A stretch of DNA of 64,000 nt, from assembly GCA_004348925.1 (NCBI GenBank), contig RCMX01000007.1, forward strand, positions 178,876 through 242,875, given 5' to 3'. This document shows positions 25,483 through 32,912 of this stretch, in pieces. The stretch is from Actinomycetota bacterium. GTDB taxonomy: Bacteria; Actinomycetota; Coriobacteriia; Anaerosomatales; Anaerosomataceae. The stretch's first letter is position 1. Each line of letters begins with the position of its first letter. The translations under genes and the position numbers were made by a program. The notes under the pieces were generated by a model. It saw only the letters and a list, made by a program, of their open reading frames with translations. It was not told where the DNA came from and did no database searches.

Positions 25483-26066
25483 TGGTCGGCCGTCCACGCA
25501 AGCCGCACTTCACGGTCAGGGAAATCGTGCTTCTGGCACTCCTCGCGGCACTCATCGTCGTGACCAAGATGGTGCTCAGGATGCCGATACGGGTTCCGGG
25601 GCATTCAGGCGTCCTGTGGATGGCCGCACTGGTCATCGGTCGGGGTCTTGTGAAGCGACCATGGGCCGGCACTATTCTCGGCTTCGTCTCGGGCGTGCTC
25701 GCCGTGCTCTTCGTTGGCGGCGCCGAGGGCCCGCTGTTGTGGGTGAAGTACCTGGCCCCAGGGATGGTGCTCGACCTCATCGATGTCCTTGTGCCCATCG
25801 GGTTCGAGGATCGCTTCCTTGGAACGCTCGCCGGCGCGATCGCGAACTGCGCGAAGCTTCTGAGCGCGACCGTCATCGCGCTCTTGATGGGACTGCCCGC
25901 CGGATTCCTTGTGGTCGGCCTCGGTGCATCTGCGGTCTCGCACGCGTTCTTCGGCGGGCTCGGCGGGTGGCTCGGCTCATATCTGCTGCGGAGGTTGGGG
26001 CCGATCCTCAATGGCCCTGCCGCAGTCTCGCTATCGACCGACGCCGAGACACGGGTGGGTGCATGA
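25479..26066 (+). CDS. Polytopic membrane protein, ECF S-component-like
   Basis: A 195-aa protein with about five or six hydrophobic helices. The opening FTVREIVLLALLAALIVVTKMVLR and the following short loops resemble ECF transporter S components (substrate-capture subunits). No ATPase or T component lies in this operon; CbiQ/CbiO at 15761-17439 could in principle be shared, but that is speculation. The gene overlaps both neighbours by 4 nt, so it is tightly co-translated with the flanking exported proteins. Confidence 0.6.
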   Translation: MMVGRPRKPHFTVREIVLLALLAALIVVTKMVLRMPIRVPGHSGVLWMAALVIGRGLVKRPWAGTILGFVSGVLAVLFVGGAEGPLLWVKYLAPGMVLDLIDVLVPIGFEDRFLGTLAGAIANCAKLLSATVIALLMGLPAGFLVVGLGASAVSHAFFGGLGGWLGSYLLRRLGPILNGPAAVSLSTDAETRVGA

Positions 26067-27850
26067 TGCGCGAGCACCGACATACCGTTGTCGCACTTCT
26101 TCTGGCGCTGGTGCTGGCCCAGCCATCCGTGGCGACCGCGAGGACCACGTACCGCGAGGGGAGTGCGTCGCGCCCCTTCAGCGTTGGAGCGCTCACGGGT
26201 GGGCGTGTCGTCGAAACCGCCGGCGATCCGAGGATCGTGCCCAGGACTGCCATCCTGTGGGAGTTCAAGACCCCGAGCCTCGATCCGCGGTGCATCCAGC
26301 TCCTGACGAACGGGAACGTGCTCATCGCGAGCCGCGACGGGAACCGGGTCCTGGAGGTCGACATCTCGGGCCGCATCGTGTGGACATACACGTCGGGTGA
26401 GTACCAGGCGGCGTTCGGGCTTCCGGCGACGGAACCGTTCCTGCCGTTCGCGGTGCACCGCTTCCCGGCACCCGACGGCTCACAGCACACGCTTGTCACC
26501 CTTAGAAAGGGAGCTCCGGTATTCGAGCTCGATGAGAACAAGAACGTCGTCTGGAGCTATGGCACGGGCGTCTCGGGAACCGGTCCCGGCCAGCTCTTCG
26601 ACGCATTCTCTGCAACGCGGCTCGCTGGCGGGAACACGCTCATCGCCGACAACCAGGGATGCCGGGTCATCGAGGTCACGCCCGGCGGCGACATCGCATG
26701 GCAGTACGGCGTCGCCGGCGAACCGGCCTCGGCTCACGCCTACGCGCTCGGATACCTCGATTGGCCGAGAACCGCCCAGCGCATCGACCCGCGTCCAGGA
26801 GACGGTCTGTTCACCACGCTCATCGCCGATGAGCCCGGGCAACGCGTGATCGAGGTGGATCAGTCGGGTGCCGTGATCTGGCAGTACGGGCAGAACGGCG
26901 TGCCGGGCACAGGTCCGGGCCAGCTCTTCGATCCTTCGCAGGCGGTCGAGCTTCCGGATGGCACGATCATGATCCTCGACAATCCCAACAAGGTCGGTCG
27001 GGTGCTTCACGTGGCGCGCGACCACAGCATCATCAGCGTGTACCCCGACCCTGCTGACACGCCCACGAACGGTGCGATGGGGGAAACCCGTTCCGTCGTC
27101 GTCTCACCCCCGGGTGCGTCGCGTTTTCCTGGCAGCGTGCTTATGGCGGACGAGTCGAACGATCGCGTGATCCGCGTCGGCTATGAGTCATCGGTCAAGT
27201 TGACCTCGCTTGACCTCGATTGCGGGCTGCCCGGCGTACGGAAGGACTTCCTTGCGATCTCGTGGGGGGGCACGCTCCCGAAGGGCACGTCGCTCATGCT
27301 CTACTACGCTGTCGACGACGGTGCATGGCAGACCGCAGGCTCCGCGAAGAGGATCGAGTTGCCGGCGACCGCAGTCGGCAGACGCATCAAGTACCGCGCG
27401 GTCATCACGACCGTGGATAGCTCGCAGCAGGCGTCGATCGAGGCCGTGAGCATCGAGGCGGCGCCTGCCGCCGATCACGAACGTTCCTCGGCCACCACGG
27501 GCGGTACCTCGTCCACTGGCGGCACACCAACTTCTGCAGCCAACGGGAACACCCCGACCGCTCCGATACCCTCCGGAGCCAAAGGCAGCGCTGGCGGCGC
27601 TCTCATAAGCGACGCCGGGGTCGAAGGTGTTCTCGATGGTCCTCTCGAGACGGCGGCGGGCCACGTGCTTGCCACAAGCGCCACGTCGATACCGGGGCTG
27701 CCGGGTCCCGGTGGGGCGCCGGGCGACCTTGGTGGACCCGCCGCCGTTCTCGGGCTGACGTATCTTGCCGGGTTCGCGTGGTATCCAGCGCGTGCCGGGC
27801 TTGCACGACTTGCGGCCGACAGGACTATGCGCTCACCAGGGAGGACGTGA
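26063..27850 (+). CDS. Exported beta-propeller protein (NHL/PQQ-like repeats)
   Basis: A 595-aa protein. A signal peptide (about 1-28) is followed by a propeller of repeated blades (about 60-380). Blades have the pattern N-x-LIAD-N-x-R-VIEV and IWQYG, for example GGNTLIADNQGCRVIEV and GAVIWQYGQNGVPGTGPGQL, as in NHL or arylsulfotransferase-like propellers. A beta domain (about 390-470), a Ser/Thr/Gly-rich linker and a hydrophobic C-terminal stretch (GLTYLAGFAWY) followed by Arg residues suggest membrane anchoring. Two adjacent ATGs (26063, 26066) are possible starts. It sits just before the TolQ-like gene. Confidence 0.78.
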   Translation: MMREHRHTVVALLLALVLAQPSVATARTTYREGSASRPFSVGALTGGRVVETAGDPRIVPRTAILWEFKTPSLDPRCIQLLTNGNVLIASRDGNRVLEVDISGRIVWTYTSGEYQAAFGLPATEPFLPFAVHRFPAPDGSQHTLVTLRKGAPVFELDENKNVVWSYGTGVSGTGPGQLFDAFSATRLAGGNTLIADNQGCRVIEVTPGGDIAWQYGVAGEPASAHAYALGYLDWPRTAQRIDPRPGDGLFTTLIADEPGQRVIEVDQSGAVIWQYGQNGVPGTGPGQLFDPSQAVELPDGTIMILDNPNKVGRVLHVARDHSIISVYPDPADTPTNGAMGETRSVVVSPPGASRFPGSVLMADESNDRVIRVGYESSVKLTSLDLDCGLPGVRKDFLAISWGGTLPKGTSLMLYYAVDDGAWQTAGSAKRIELPATAVGRRIKYRAVITTVDSSQQASIEAVSIEAAPAADHERSSATTGGTSSTGGTPTSAANGNTPTAPIPSGAKGSAGGALISDAGVEGVLDGPLETAAGHVLATSATSIPGLPGPGGAPGDLGGPAAVLGLTYLAGFAWYPARAGLARLAADRTMRSPGRT

Positions 27851-27857
27851 AGCCACC

Positions 27858-28502
27858 GTGCTTGACGGGATTCGGTATCTGCTGACGACTCCGCAGGCGA
27901 TCATCTATGAGATCGCCACTGCGCTACTGTATCCGGTGCTCTTCATCGAGGTGATCGCGCTTGTCTGGGCAGTCTTCGAGCTTGGGTCGTTCACCTGGGA
28001 AGCTCTGCAGCGTCGCGGGAAACGCTCGCTGCGAGCGATGGATGACGTCACGGGTCGGGCAGCGTCGTTGCTCGCCGACGGCAAGGCGGATGACGCGCTG
28101 GCCGAGATGCGCCGGCTCCCCGGCCGCGGCTGGGTAGGCACCTTCTTCGCGGAGGCCGAGGGCGCAGACTGGTACGAGCGCACGCGACTGCTCAAGCGGC
28201 TCACAGACTTGGAATCGCGCATCAGCAAGACGCTGGAGCGAACCCGGGTCCTGGTGCGGCTCGGGCCGATGCTCGGCCTCATGGGCACGCTCATCCCGAT
28301 CAGCCCCGCGCTCATCGGCCTGGCCAAAGGCGATGTCCAGACGCTCTCCGACAACCTGGTCGTCGCGTTCTCCACGACGGTCATCGGTCTGCTTATCGGT
28401 GGGCTCGGGTATGTCGTCTCGACCGTGCGCGACCGCTGGTACGGACTGGATGTCAGCGACATCGAGTACGCGCTCGATCGGGTCGAGGAGCATCTGCGAT
28501 GA
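27858..28502 (+). CDS. MotA/TolQ/ExbB-family proton channel protein
   Basis: A 214-aa membrane protein of the MotA/TolQ/ExbB family. TM1 is at about 14-40, a cytoplasmic helical region at about 45-120, TM2 at about 128-155 with RLGPMLGLMGTLIPISPAL (the conserved GLxGT region), and TM3 at about 165-190 (FSTTVIGLLIGGLGYVV). Such proteins form a pentamer around a dimer of ExbD/TolR/MotB and use the proton gradient to do mechanical work. The next gene (4-nt overlap) encodes the ExbD-like partner. No TonB, Tol, Pal or flagellar stator gene is nearby. Confidence 0.88.
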   Translation: MLDGIRYLLTTPQAIIYEIATALLYPVLFIEVIALVWAVFELGSFTWEALQRRGKRSLRAMDDVTGRAASLLADGKADDALAEMRRLPGRGWVGTFFAEAEGADWYERTRLLKRLTDLESRISKTLERTRVLVRLGPMLGLMGTLIPISPALIGLAKGDVQTLSDNLVVAFSTTVIGLLIGGLGYVVSTVRDRWYGLDVSDIEYALDRVEEHLR

Positions 28503-28861
28503 TCGGGCGGGCGAGACGGATCGGCGACGCGAATTCGTTCATGGAGCGCCATCGAACGCGCATTCCTGATCGCAACGGCGATCCGATGGAGGCTGTCGCC
28601 AATCTGTTCGATGTGGCGATGCTGATCGGTATCGGTTTCCTGGTGGTAGCGCTGTCGTCGTTCGGACTCAAGGAACTGCTCACGAGCGAGGATCTAACGA
28701 TCGTGAAGTCACCCGGAACGCCGCAGATGGAGATCATCACGCGCACGGGCGACACGGTCGAGCGCTTCACGACCACGCCCGAGGAGGCGTCGGGCCAGGG
28801 GCTGCCGATCGGTACGGTGTATCGGCTTGAGAATGGACAGATCGTGTGGGTTCCCCGATAA
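28499..28861 (+). CDS. DUF2149-type protein, ExbD/TolR-like
   Basis: A 120-aa protein with one TM (about 38-57). The TM starts NLFDVAMLIGIGFLVVAL, with Asp38 at the position of the proton-carrying Asp in ExbD and TolR. A short extracytoplasmic domain (about 60-120) follows. I assign it to DUF2149 from memory of that family's layout. Overlapping the TolQ-like gene by 4 nt, it very likely forms a rotary proton-driven unit with it. ATG 28499 has GAGGAG upstream; a later in-frame Met exists. Confidence 0.75.
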   Translation: MIGRARRIGDANSFMERHRTRIPDRNGDPMEAVANLFDVAMLIGIGFLVVALSSFGLKELLTSEDLTIVKSPGTPQMEIITRTGDTVERFTTTPEEASGQGLPIGTVYRLENGQIVWVPR

Positions 28862-28871
28862 GGAGTGTTCG

Positions 28872-29624
28872 ATGACTCGCATCTACGTGACCTTCGACGA
28901 CACGGACACCCTCGATTGCGGGCGCGGCACCGGCAAGCTTGCGCGATGGTTCGAGGATGAGCTGCCCGAGGGCTGTGTGTTGTGGGGCGTAGTGCGCCAG
29001 CAGCTGCTCGTCCATCCGGACGTGCCGTATACCTCGCACAACAGCTCCGCCTGTGTGGTGCTCGATGCACCGGGCGCGGACGTGGTGCCGACGATCATCG
29101 AACGGGCGATCGCTCACCTGCAGCGTCACGCGGTCGATGGTAGCGATCCCGGGCTGTGTGTCGCCACCGACGAATCCCCGCGTCTCGATGTCCTCCTGGC
29201 GTTTGCCGAGCGGGCAACGCGCGAGGTCTTGACGCAGGCAGACGCGATAGAAGCCGCTTCTGGCGCCGGCGTACACCTCTCGGCACACGGAGGCACGAGC
29301 GACGGCATCATCGGAGCCGCGGCCGGGACCGGGCTCACGATAGACGGCTGGTCCGGTCGCTTCATCGAGTACGGTGGCGCGAGGCGCCTGAGGGATTTTC
29401 CCGACATCGTCCGGGTAGGGGACCTTATGTCCGAGGGGATGGTCGTGCTGCCTGTCGACCGAAACGTCGAGTCCGCGAAGCCGGACGATCTCGTAGACTC
29501 GCTTGGCTGGCTGCGTCCACGGCTCTGGGGCGGTCGGCCTGCGGTGCCGGTTCTGCGCACCGATCCCGGACGCTGGCAGGCGATCGGACGTTCGAGCGGT
29601 AAGGCGAAGGCGGTCGGGGAATAG
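28872..29624 (+). CDS. DDTD-motif protein, TiaS-like
   Basis: A 250-aa soluble protein. It opens with IYVTFDDTDTLDCGRGTGKLA, like the start of the archaeal tRNA-Ile2 agmatidine synthase TiaS (DDTD box, phosphate-binding region), but it is shorter and lacks the zinc-ribbon and OB parts. GGTSDGIIGAAAGTGL (about 139-154) is a second conserved-looking stretch. It is probably an ATP-dependent enzyme of unknown substrate. It follows the ExbD-like gene by 10 nt, with AAGGAG before its ATG. Confidence 0.6.
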   Translation: MTRIYVTFDDTDTLDCGRGTGKLARWFEDELPEGCVLWGVVRQQLLVHPDVPYTSHNSSACVVLDAPGADVVPTIIERAIAHLQRHAVDGSDPGLCVATDESPRLDVLLAFAERATREVLTQADAIEAASGAGVHLSAHGGTSDGIIGAAAGTGLTIDGWSGRFIEYGGARRLRDFPDIVRVGDLMSEGMVVLPVDRNVESAKPDDLVDSLGWLRPRLWGGRPAVPVLRTDPGRWQAIGRSSGKAKAVGE

Positions 29625-29664
29625 TCTCATCGAGAACGTGCTTCGTCGATGAGGAGGAACCATC

Positions 29665-29871
29665 ATGAGACTGTCCGCGAGGAATGTCTTGAAGGGCAAG
29701 GTCGTTGAGGTCGAGCAGGGCAGCGTCAACGCTGTCGTGAAAGTCGACATCGGCGGGCCGATCGTGAGCTCAATGGTCACCCTCGACGCGCTGAAGGACC
29801 TCGGTCTGTCGGTTGGATCGGAAGCGTATCTGGTGATCAAGGCGTCGAACGTCATTCTCGGCGTCGACTAA
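29665..29871 (+). CDS. Molbindin (TOBE/Mop domain)
   Basis: A 68-aa single Mop domain. The start LSARNVLKGKVVEVEQGSVN and the ending AYLVIKASNVILGVD are typical of molybdopterin/molybdate-binding Mop proteins, which store molybdate or tungstate in oligomers. GAGGAGGAA precedes the ATG. It is the last gene before a terminator and 235 nt from tupA, linking the upstream operon to Mo/W metabolism. Confidence 0.93.
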   Translation: MRLSARNVLKGKVVEVEQGSVNAVVKVDIGGPIVSSMVTLDALKDLGLSVGSEAYLVIKASNVILGVD

Positions 29872-29893
29872 GAGCCGTCACACCTCTGCAGTT

Positions 29894-29921
29894 GGGAGCC
29901 CGGCATCGTCGCCGGGCTCCC
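29894..29921 (+). terminator. Terminator hairpin after molbindin
   Basis: A perfect 11-bp GC-rich stem (29894-29904 with 29911-29921) closes a 6-nt loop, 22 nt past the stop. There is no clear T-run. It ends the 21940-29871 transcript. Confidence 0.75.
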
Positions 29922-29938
29922 TGCGTCAGGGGAGCAAT

Positions 29939-29967
29939 TTGAGTGTGGCGTCCTCTTGGGCTATGCT
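29939..29967 (+). promoter_or_regulatory. Sigma-70-type promoter for the tup/mo operon
   Basis: TTGAGT (29939-29944), a 17-nt spacer and TATGCT (29962-29967) form a good vegetative promoter. Its predicted start near 29974 falls about 10 nt before the first stem of the putative riboswitch. Confidence 0.65.
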
Positions 29968-29983
29968 CTGTTCATGCCGTGGG

Positions 29984-30052
29984 GGCCCCGCGGCGCATAT
30001 CTCCGAGCCCCGGACTCCTAACGTGGTTGGTCGCCGCAATGGCACCGGGGCC
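29984..30052 (+). ncRNA. Putative Moco/Tuco riboswitch in the tupA leader
   Basis: The leader folds with GGCCCCG (29984-29990) pairing with CGGGGCC (30046-30052). Inside lie CTCCGAGCC (30001-30009), ACTCCTAACG (30014-30023), which looks like part of a tetraloop receptor, and a hairpin GGT-C-GCC/GGC-ACC whose loop contains GCAA. These elements and their order match my recollection of the Moco RNA motif, found before Moco synthesis and Mo/W transport genes. A second hairpin (30058-30065 with 30074-30081) before the ribosome site at 30093 could be the expression platform. Moco or tungsten-cofactor binding would shut down tungstate uptake. Confidence 0.65.
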
Positions 30053-30106
30053 GTCAGGGTTGAATTGGAAACGATTCAGCCTTCCGTACTCGAAAAGGAG
30101 AAACAC

Positions 30107-30991
30107 ATGAAAGACCGTTCTGTTCGGCCCGCCCTGTGGCGGATGGGAGTCATTGCGCTGGCAGTCGTTCTGGCGTTCTCCCTGGTCGGGTGTTCGAAGT
30201 CCACGCCCGAGGCTGCCAATCCCGAGCCGGCGCCCGTCGAGAAGACTAAGTTCGTTCTCGCGTCAACGACGTCTACTCAGGATTCAGGCCTGTTCGACGT
30301 GCTGATCCCGGCGTTCGAGAAGGCCAACCCGGAGTACACCGTCGAGGTCATCGCTGTCGGTAGCGGTGAAGCGATGAAGATGGGCGAGAACAAGGACGCG
30401 GACGTTCTGCTCGTTCACTCGCCCGCCGCCGAGAAGGCGTTCATGGAGGCCGGTTTCGGCACCGAGCGCCGTGACGTCATGTACAACGACTTCGTCATCG
30501 TCGGCCCGGCATCCGATCCCGCCGGCATCAAGTCCGCGGGAGACCTCAACGCCGTCATGGCGGCGCTTGCCAAGGGCAAGGCGCCGTTCATGACCCGTGA
30601 CGACAAGTCGGGCACGAATGCCAAGGAGCTCAAGTTGTGGGCCGGCGCGAGCGTCAGCCCCACCGCGACGGCCAATGCCGCCGACTGGTATCTCTCCACC
30701 GGTCAGGGCATGGGTGAGACGCTGAAGATCACGAACGAGAAGCAGGGCTACACGCTTTCCGACCGTGCCACGTTCCTGACCAGCAAGGGCGCCCTTGACC
30801 TCGTCATACTGCGCGAAGGCGACAAGGCGCTCCTCAACCAGTACGGCGTCATCCCGGTCAAGGACGCAGCGCACCTCGACGGTGGCACTGCATTCATGGA
30901 GTGGATCACAAGCGCCGAGGCTCAGAAGATCATCGGCGAATTCGGTATCGAGAAGTTCGGTCAAGCGCTCTTTACACCAAACGCGCAGTAG
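30107..30991 (+). CDS. tupA: Tungstate ABC transporter, substrate-binding lipoprotein TupA
   Basis: A 294-aa lipoprotein. The signal peptide ends in a lipobox LVGC with lipidated C29. The family-defining tungstate motif TTSTQDSGL follows at about 51-59, then GSGEAMKMGENKDADVLLVHSP. TupA binds tungstate with very high affinity. The ATG at 30107 follows AAAAGGAG (30093-30100). tupB and tupC follow. The leader holds a promoter and putative Moco riboswitch. Tungstate supply fits W-dependent formate dehydrogenase or aldehyde oxidoreductase. Confidence 0.95.
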   Translation: MKDRSVRPALWRMGVIALAVVLAFSLVGCSKSTPEAANPEPAPVEKTKFVLASTTSTQDSGLFDVLIPAFEKANPEYTVEVIAVGSGEAMKMGENKDADVLLVHSPAAEKAFMEAGFGTERRDVMYNDFVIVGPASDPAGIKSAGDLNAVMAALAKGKAPFMTRDDKSGTNAKELKLWAGASVSPTATANAADWYLSTGQGMGETLKITNEKQGYTLSDRATFLTSKGALDLVILREGDKALLNQYGVIPVKDAAHLDGGTAFMEWITSAEAQKIIGEFGIEKFGQALFTPNAQ

Positions 30992-31039
30992 GCTTCTGCG
31001 TTGATGCGGCCGGCACCGCGAGCTCGAGGGTAGGGATCA

Positions 31040-31744
31040 ATGGGAATCTTCGTCGACGCGTTCCGAGGCGGGCTGGACATGCTCGTCTCGGGCGCGACCG
31101 ATGTCTGGTCTATCGTTCTCGTTTCCGTACAGGTCTCGGGTGCGGCGGTTCTGCTTGCGCTCGTGCTGGGCATCCCCGCGGGGTTCGTGCTCGGCACGAA
31201 GCGGTTCATTGGACGGAGAATGATGCTCGTCATCGCGAACACCGGGATGGGACTGCCGCCGGTGGTCGTCGGCCTGGTGGTCGCGATGCTGCTCTCAAGG
31301 CGGGGCCCCTTTGGCAAGCTTGAATTGCTCTACTCACAGCCGGCGATGGTGATAGCGCAGTTGGTGATCGCGCTTCCCATCGTCGCTGCTGTGTCTGCTG
31401 CGGCCGTCTCGGCCGTGCCACGTGAACTCCGGCTGCAGGCGCGCTCGCTCGGTGCGTCGCCCTGGCAAGAGGCGTTCATGACGCTCAAGGAGGCCCGCAT
31501 GGGTCTCATCGCGGCGATTGCCGCAGGGTTCGGCTCCATCATCTCCGAGGTCGGCGCGGTCACCATGGTCGGCGGCAACCTGGCCGGCAAGACGCGCGTC
31601 ATGACCACGGCTATCGTGCAGTACACGCGCATGGGCGACTACGGCCCCGCGCTCGCCCTTGCCGCAGTGCTCATGGGCATGGTGCTCGTCGTGAACATCC
31701 TGCTTGCGCGCGTGCAGTCGTCCGCCGAGCGATTCGAGGCGTGA
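31040..31744 (+). CDS. tupB: Tungstate ABC transporter permease TupB
   Basis: A 234-aa inner-membrane permease with about five TM helices. It has the EAA-type coupling loop in QARSLGASPWQEAF and the sequence NTGMGLPPVVVGLVVAMLL, typical of TupB/ModB-like permeases. It lies 48 nt after tupA and 4 nt before tupC. Works with TupA and TupC to import tungstate. Confidence 0.95.
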   Translation: MGIFVDAFRGGLDMLVSGATDVWSIVLVSVQVSGAAVLLALVLGIPAGFVLGTKRFIGRRMMLVIANTGMGLPPVVVGLVVAMLLSRRGPFGKLELLYSQPAMVIAQLVIALPIVAAVSAAAVSAVPRELRLQARSLGASPWQEAFMTLKEARMGLIAAIAAGFGSIISEVGAVTMVGGNLAGKTRVMTTAIVQYTRMGDYGPALALAAVLMGMVLVVNILLARVQSSAERFEA

Positions 31745-31748
31745 CGGC

Positions 31749-32837
31749 ATGACGACGGCTGCCACGATCTGCATCACAGGCGTCAGGAAGGTGTTCAAAG
31801 GGAAGGCGGCCGTCGATGTGACCCGCCTTGAGCTCAAGCCGGGGCGCACGCTCGCACTCCTCGGCCCGTCGGGCTCCGGCAAGTCAACGCTGCTGTCGAT
31901 CGTCGGACTGCTCGAGAAGCCCGATGCCGGCACCATCGAGCTCGATGGGGTGCGCGTCTCGGTCGCGGATCGCGCGGCCCGCATGACCATGGCTGCGGCC
32001 TTCCAGCGTACGTACCTGTTCAAGGGGACGGTGGGGGAGAACGTCGCCTACGGTCTCCGCTTGCGACGCGTATCCGGTGCCGAGACGGCCGAGCGCGTGG
32101 CCGCTGCTCTCGAGCGGGTCGGTCTTCCCGGCTGGCAGGATCGCTCGGCGCTCACGCTGTCGGGCGGCGAGGCGCAGCGGGTGGCGCTTGCGCGAGCGCT
32201 CGTGCTCAGGCCGCGCATCCTGCTGCTGGACGAGCCGCTCGCGTCGCTCGACCCCATCATGAAATGGCGACTCACGCGTGATTTCGCTCAGATCCTGAGC
32301 GAGGAGCGCGTTACCACGCTGTATGTTACGCACGACCAGGACGAGGCGCTTGCGGTGGCCGATGACGTCGCGATCATGCGGGAAGGCCGCATCGTTGCGC
32401 ATGGCCCTGTCGACGAGGTGTTCGGCCTGCCTGCCGACGACTGGACTGCAGGGTTTCTCGGCATGGAGCCGGCTATCCGCGGAAGGGTGCTCGAGACCCG
32501 GGATGGTGTCGCGCATATCGATTGTGGCGGCGTCGATCTGTTTGCCATCGCATCGGTCACGACGGGTTCCGAGGTGTCGTTCGGTGTTCGTCCCGAGGAC
32601 GTGCTGCTCTTCGAGGCCGATGTGGTCGTGCCGGTCTCGTCCGCGCGGAACAGGCTCGATGCGGTGGTCGCCGAGATCGATCCCTCCGGCGCCACCTTCC
32701 GTGTCGTCATCGAGCAAGGGTCTGTGAGGATCGCGGCCCGGATCTCCCGCGCGGCGCTGGCCGATCTGCGTTTGAGCGTCGGCACGCCCGTCCAGGCGCT
32801 CTTCAAGGCGACTGCGGTACGCGTCGCGTCGACGTAA
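31749..32837 (+). CDS. tupC: Tungstate ABC transporter ATP-binding protein TupC
   Basis: A 362-aa ATPase. Walker A GPSGSGKST, signature LSGGEAQRVALARAL, Walker B ILLLDEPLASLD and H-loop YVTHDQDEAL are all intact. A C-terminal extension (about 240-362) looks like a TOBE-type regulatory domain, FGVRPEDVLLF being the typical TOBE entry, so transport may be inhibited by bound oxyanion. Completes the tup transporter. Confidence 0.93.
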   Translation: MTTAATICITGVRKVFKGKAAVDVTRLELKPGRTLALLGPSGSGKSTLLSIVGLLEKPDAGTIELDGVRVSVADRAARMTMAAAFQRTYLFKGTVGENVAYGLRLRRVSGAETAERVAAALERVGLPGWQDRSALTLSGGEAQRVALARALVLRPRILLLDEPLASLDPIMKWRLTRDFAQILSEERVTTLYVTHDQDEALAVADDVAIMREGRIVAHGPVDEVFGLPADDWTAGFLGMEPAIRGRVLETRDGVAHIDCGGVDLFAIASVTTGSEVSFGVRPEDVLLFEADVVVPVSSARNRLDAVVAEIDPSGATFRVVIEQGSVRIAARISRAALADLRLSVGTPVQALFKATAVRVAST

Positions 32838-32838
32838 G

Positions 32839-32854
32839 GTACCCTGCGGGGTAT
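32839..32854. promoter_or_regulatory. TACCC-N4-GGGTA inverted repeat before mobA-fdhD
   Basis: TACCC (32840-32844) and GGGTA (32849-32853) flank TGCG. The element resembles CsoR/CstR-type operators and differs at two positions from the perfect palindrome at 61927-61942. It sits just after the tupC stop and 59 nt before the TTG start of mobA-fdhD. Confidence 0.4.
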
Positions 32855-32912
32855 GATTCAGTACTGTTCGGCATTACTCGACCGACGCGCTCCCCGGCAG
32901 GAGGCGGATGAG

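Noticed and set aside
27858..28861. Flagellar stator MotA/MotB
   Set aside because: The partner lacks an OmpA-like peptidoglycan-binding domain and is too short for MotB; ExbB/ExbD-like is a better fit.
32853..32912. ATG 32853 as the start of mobA-fdhD
   Set aside because: It has no ribosome site and lies within the inverted repeat; TTG 32913 follows AGGAGG at 8 nt.
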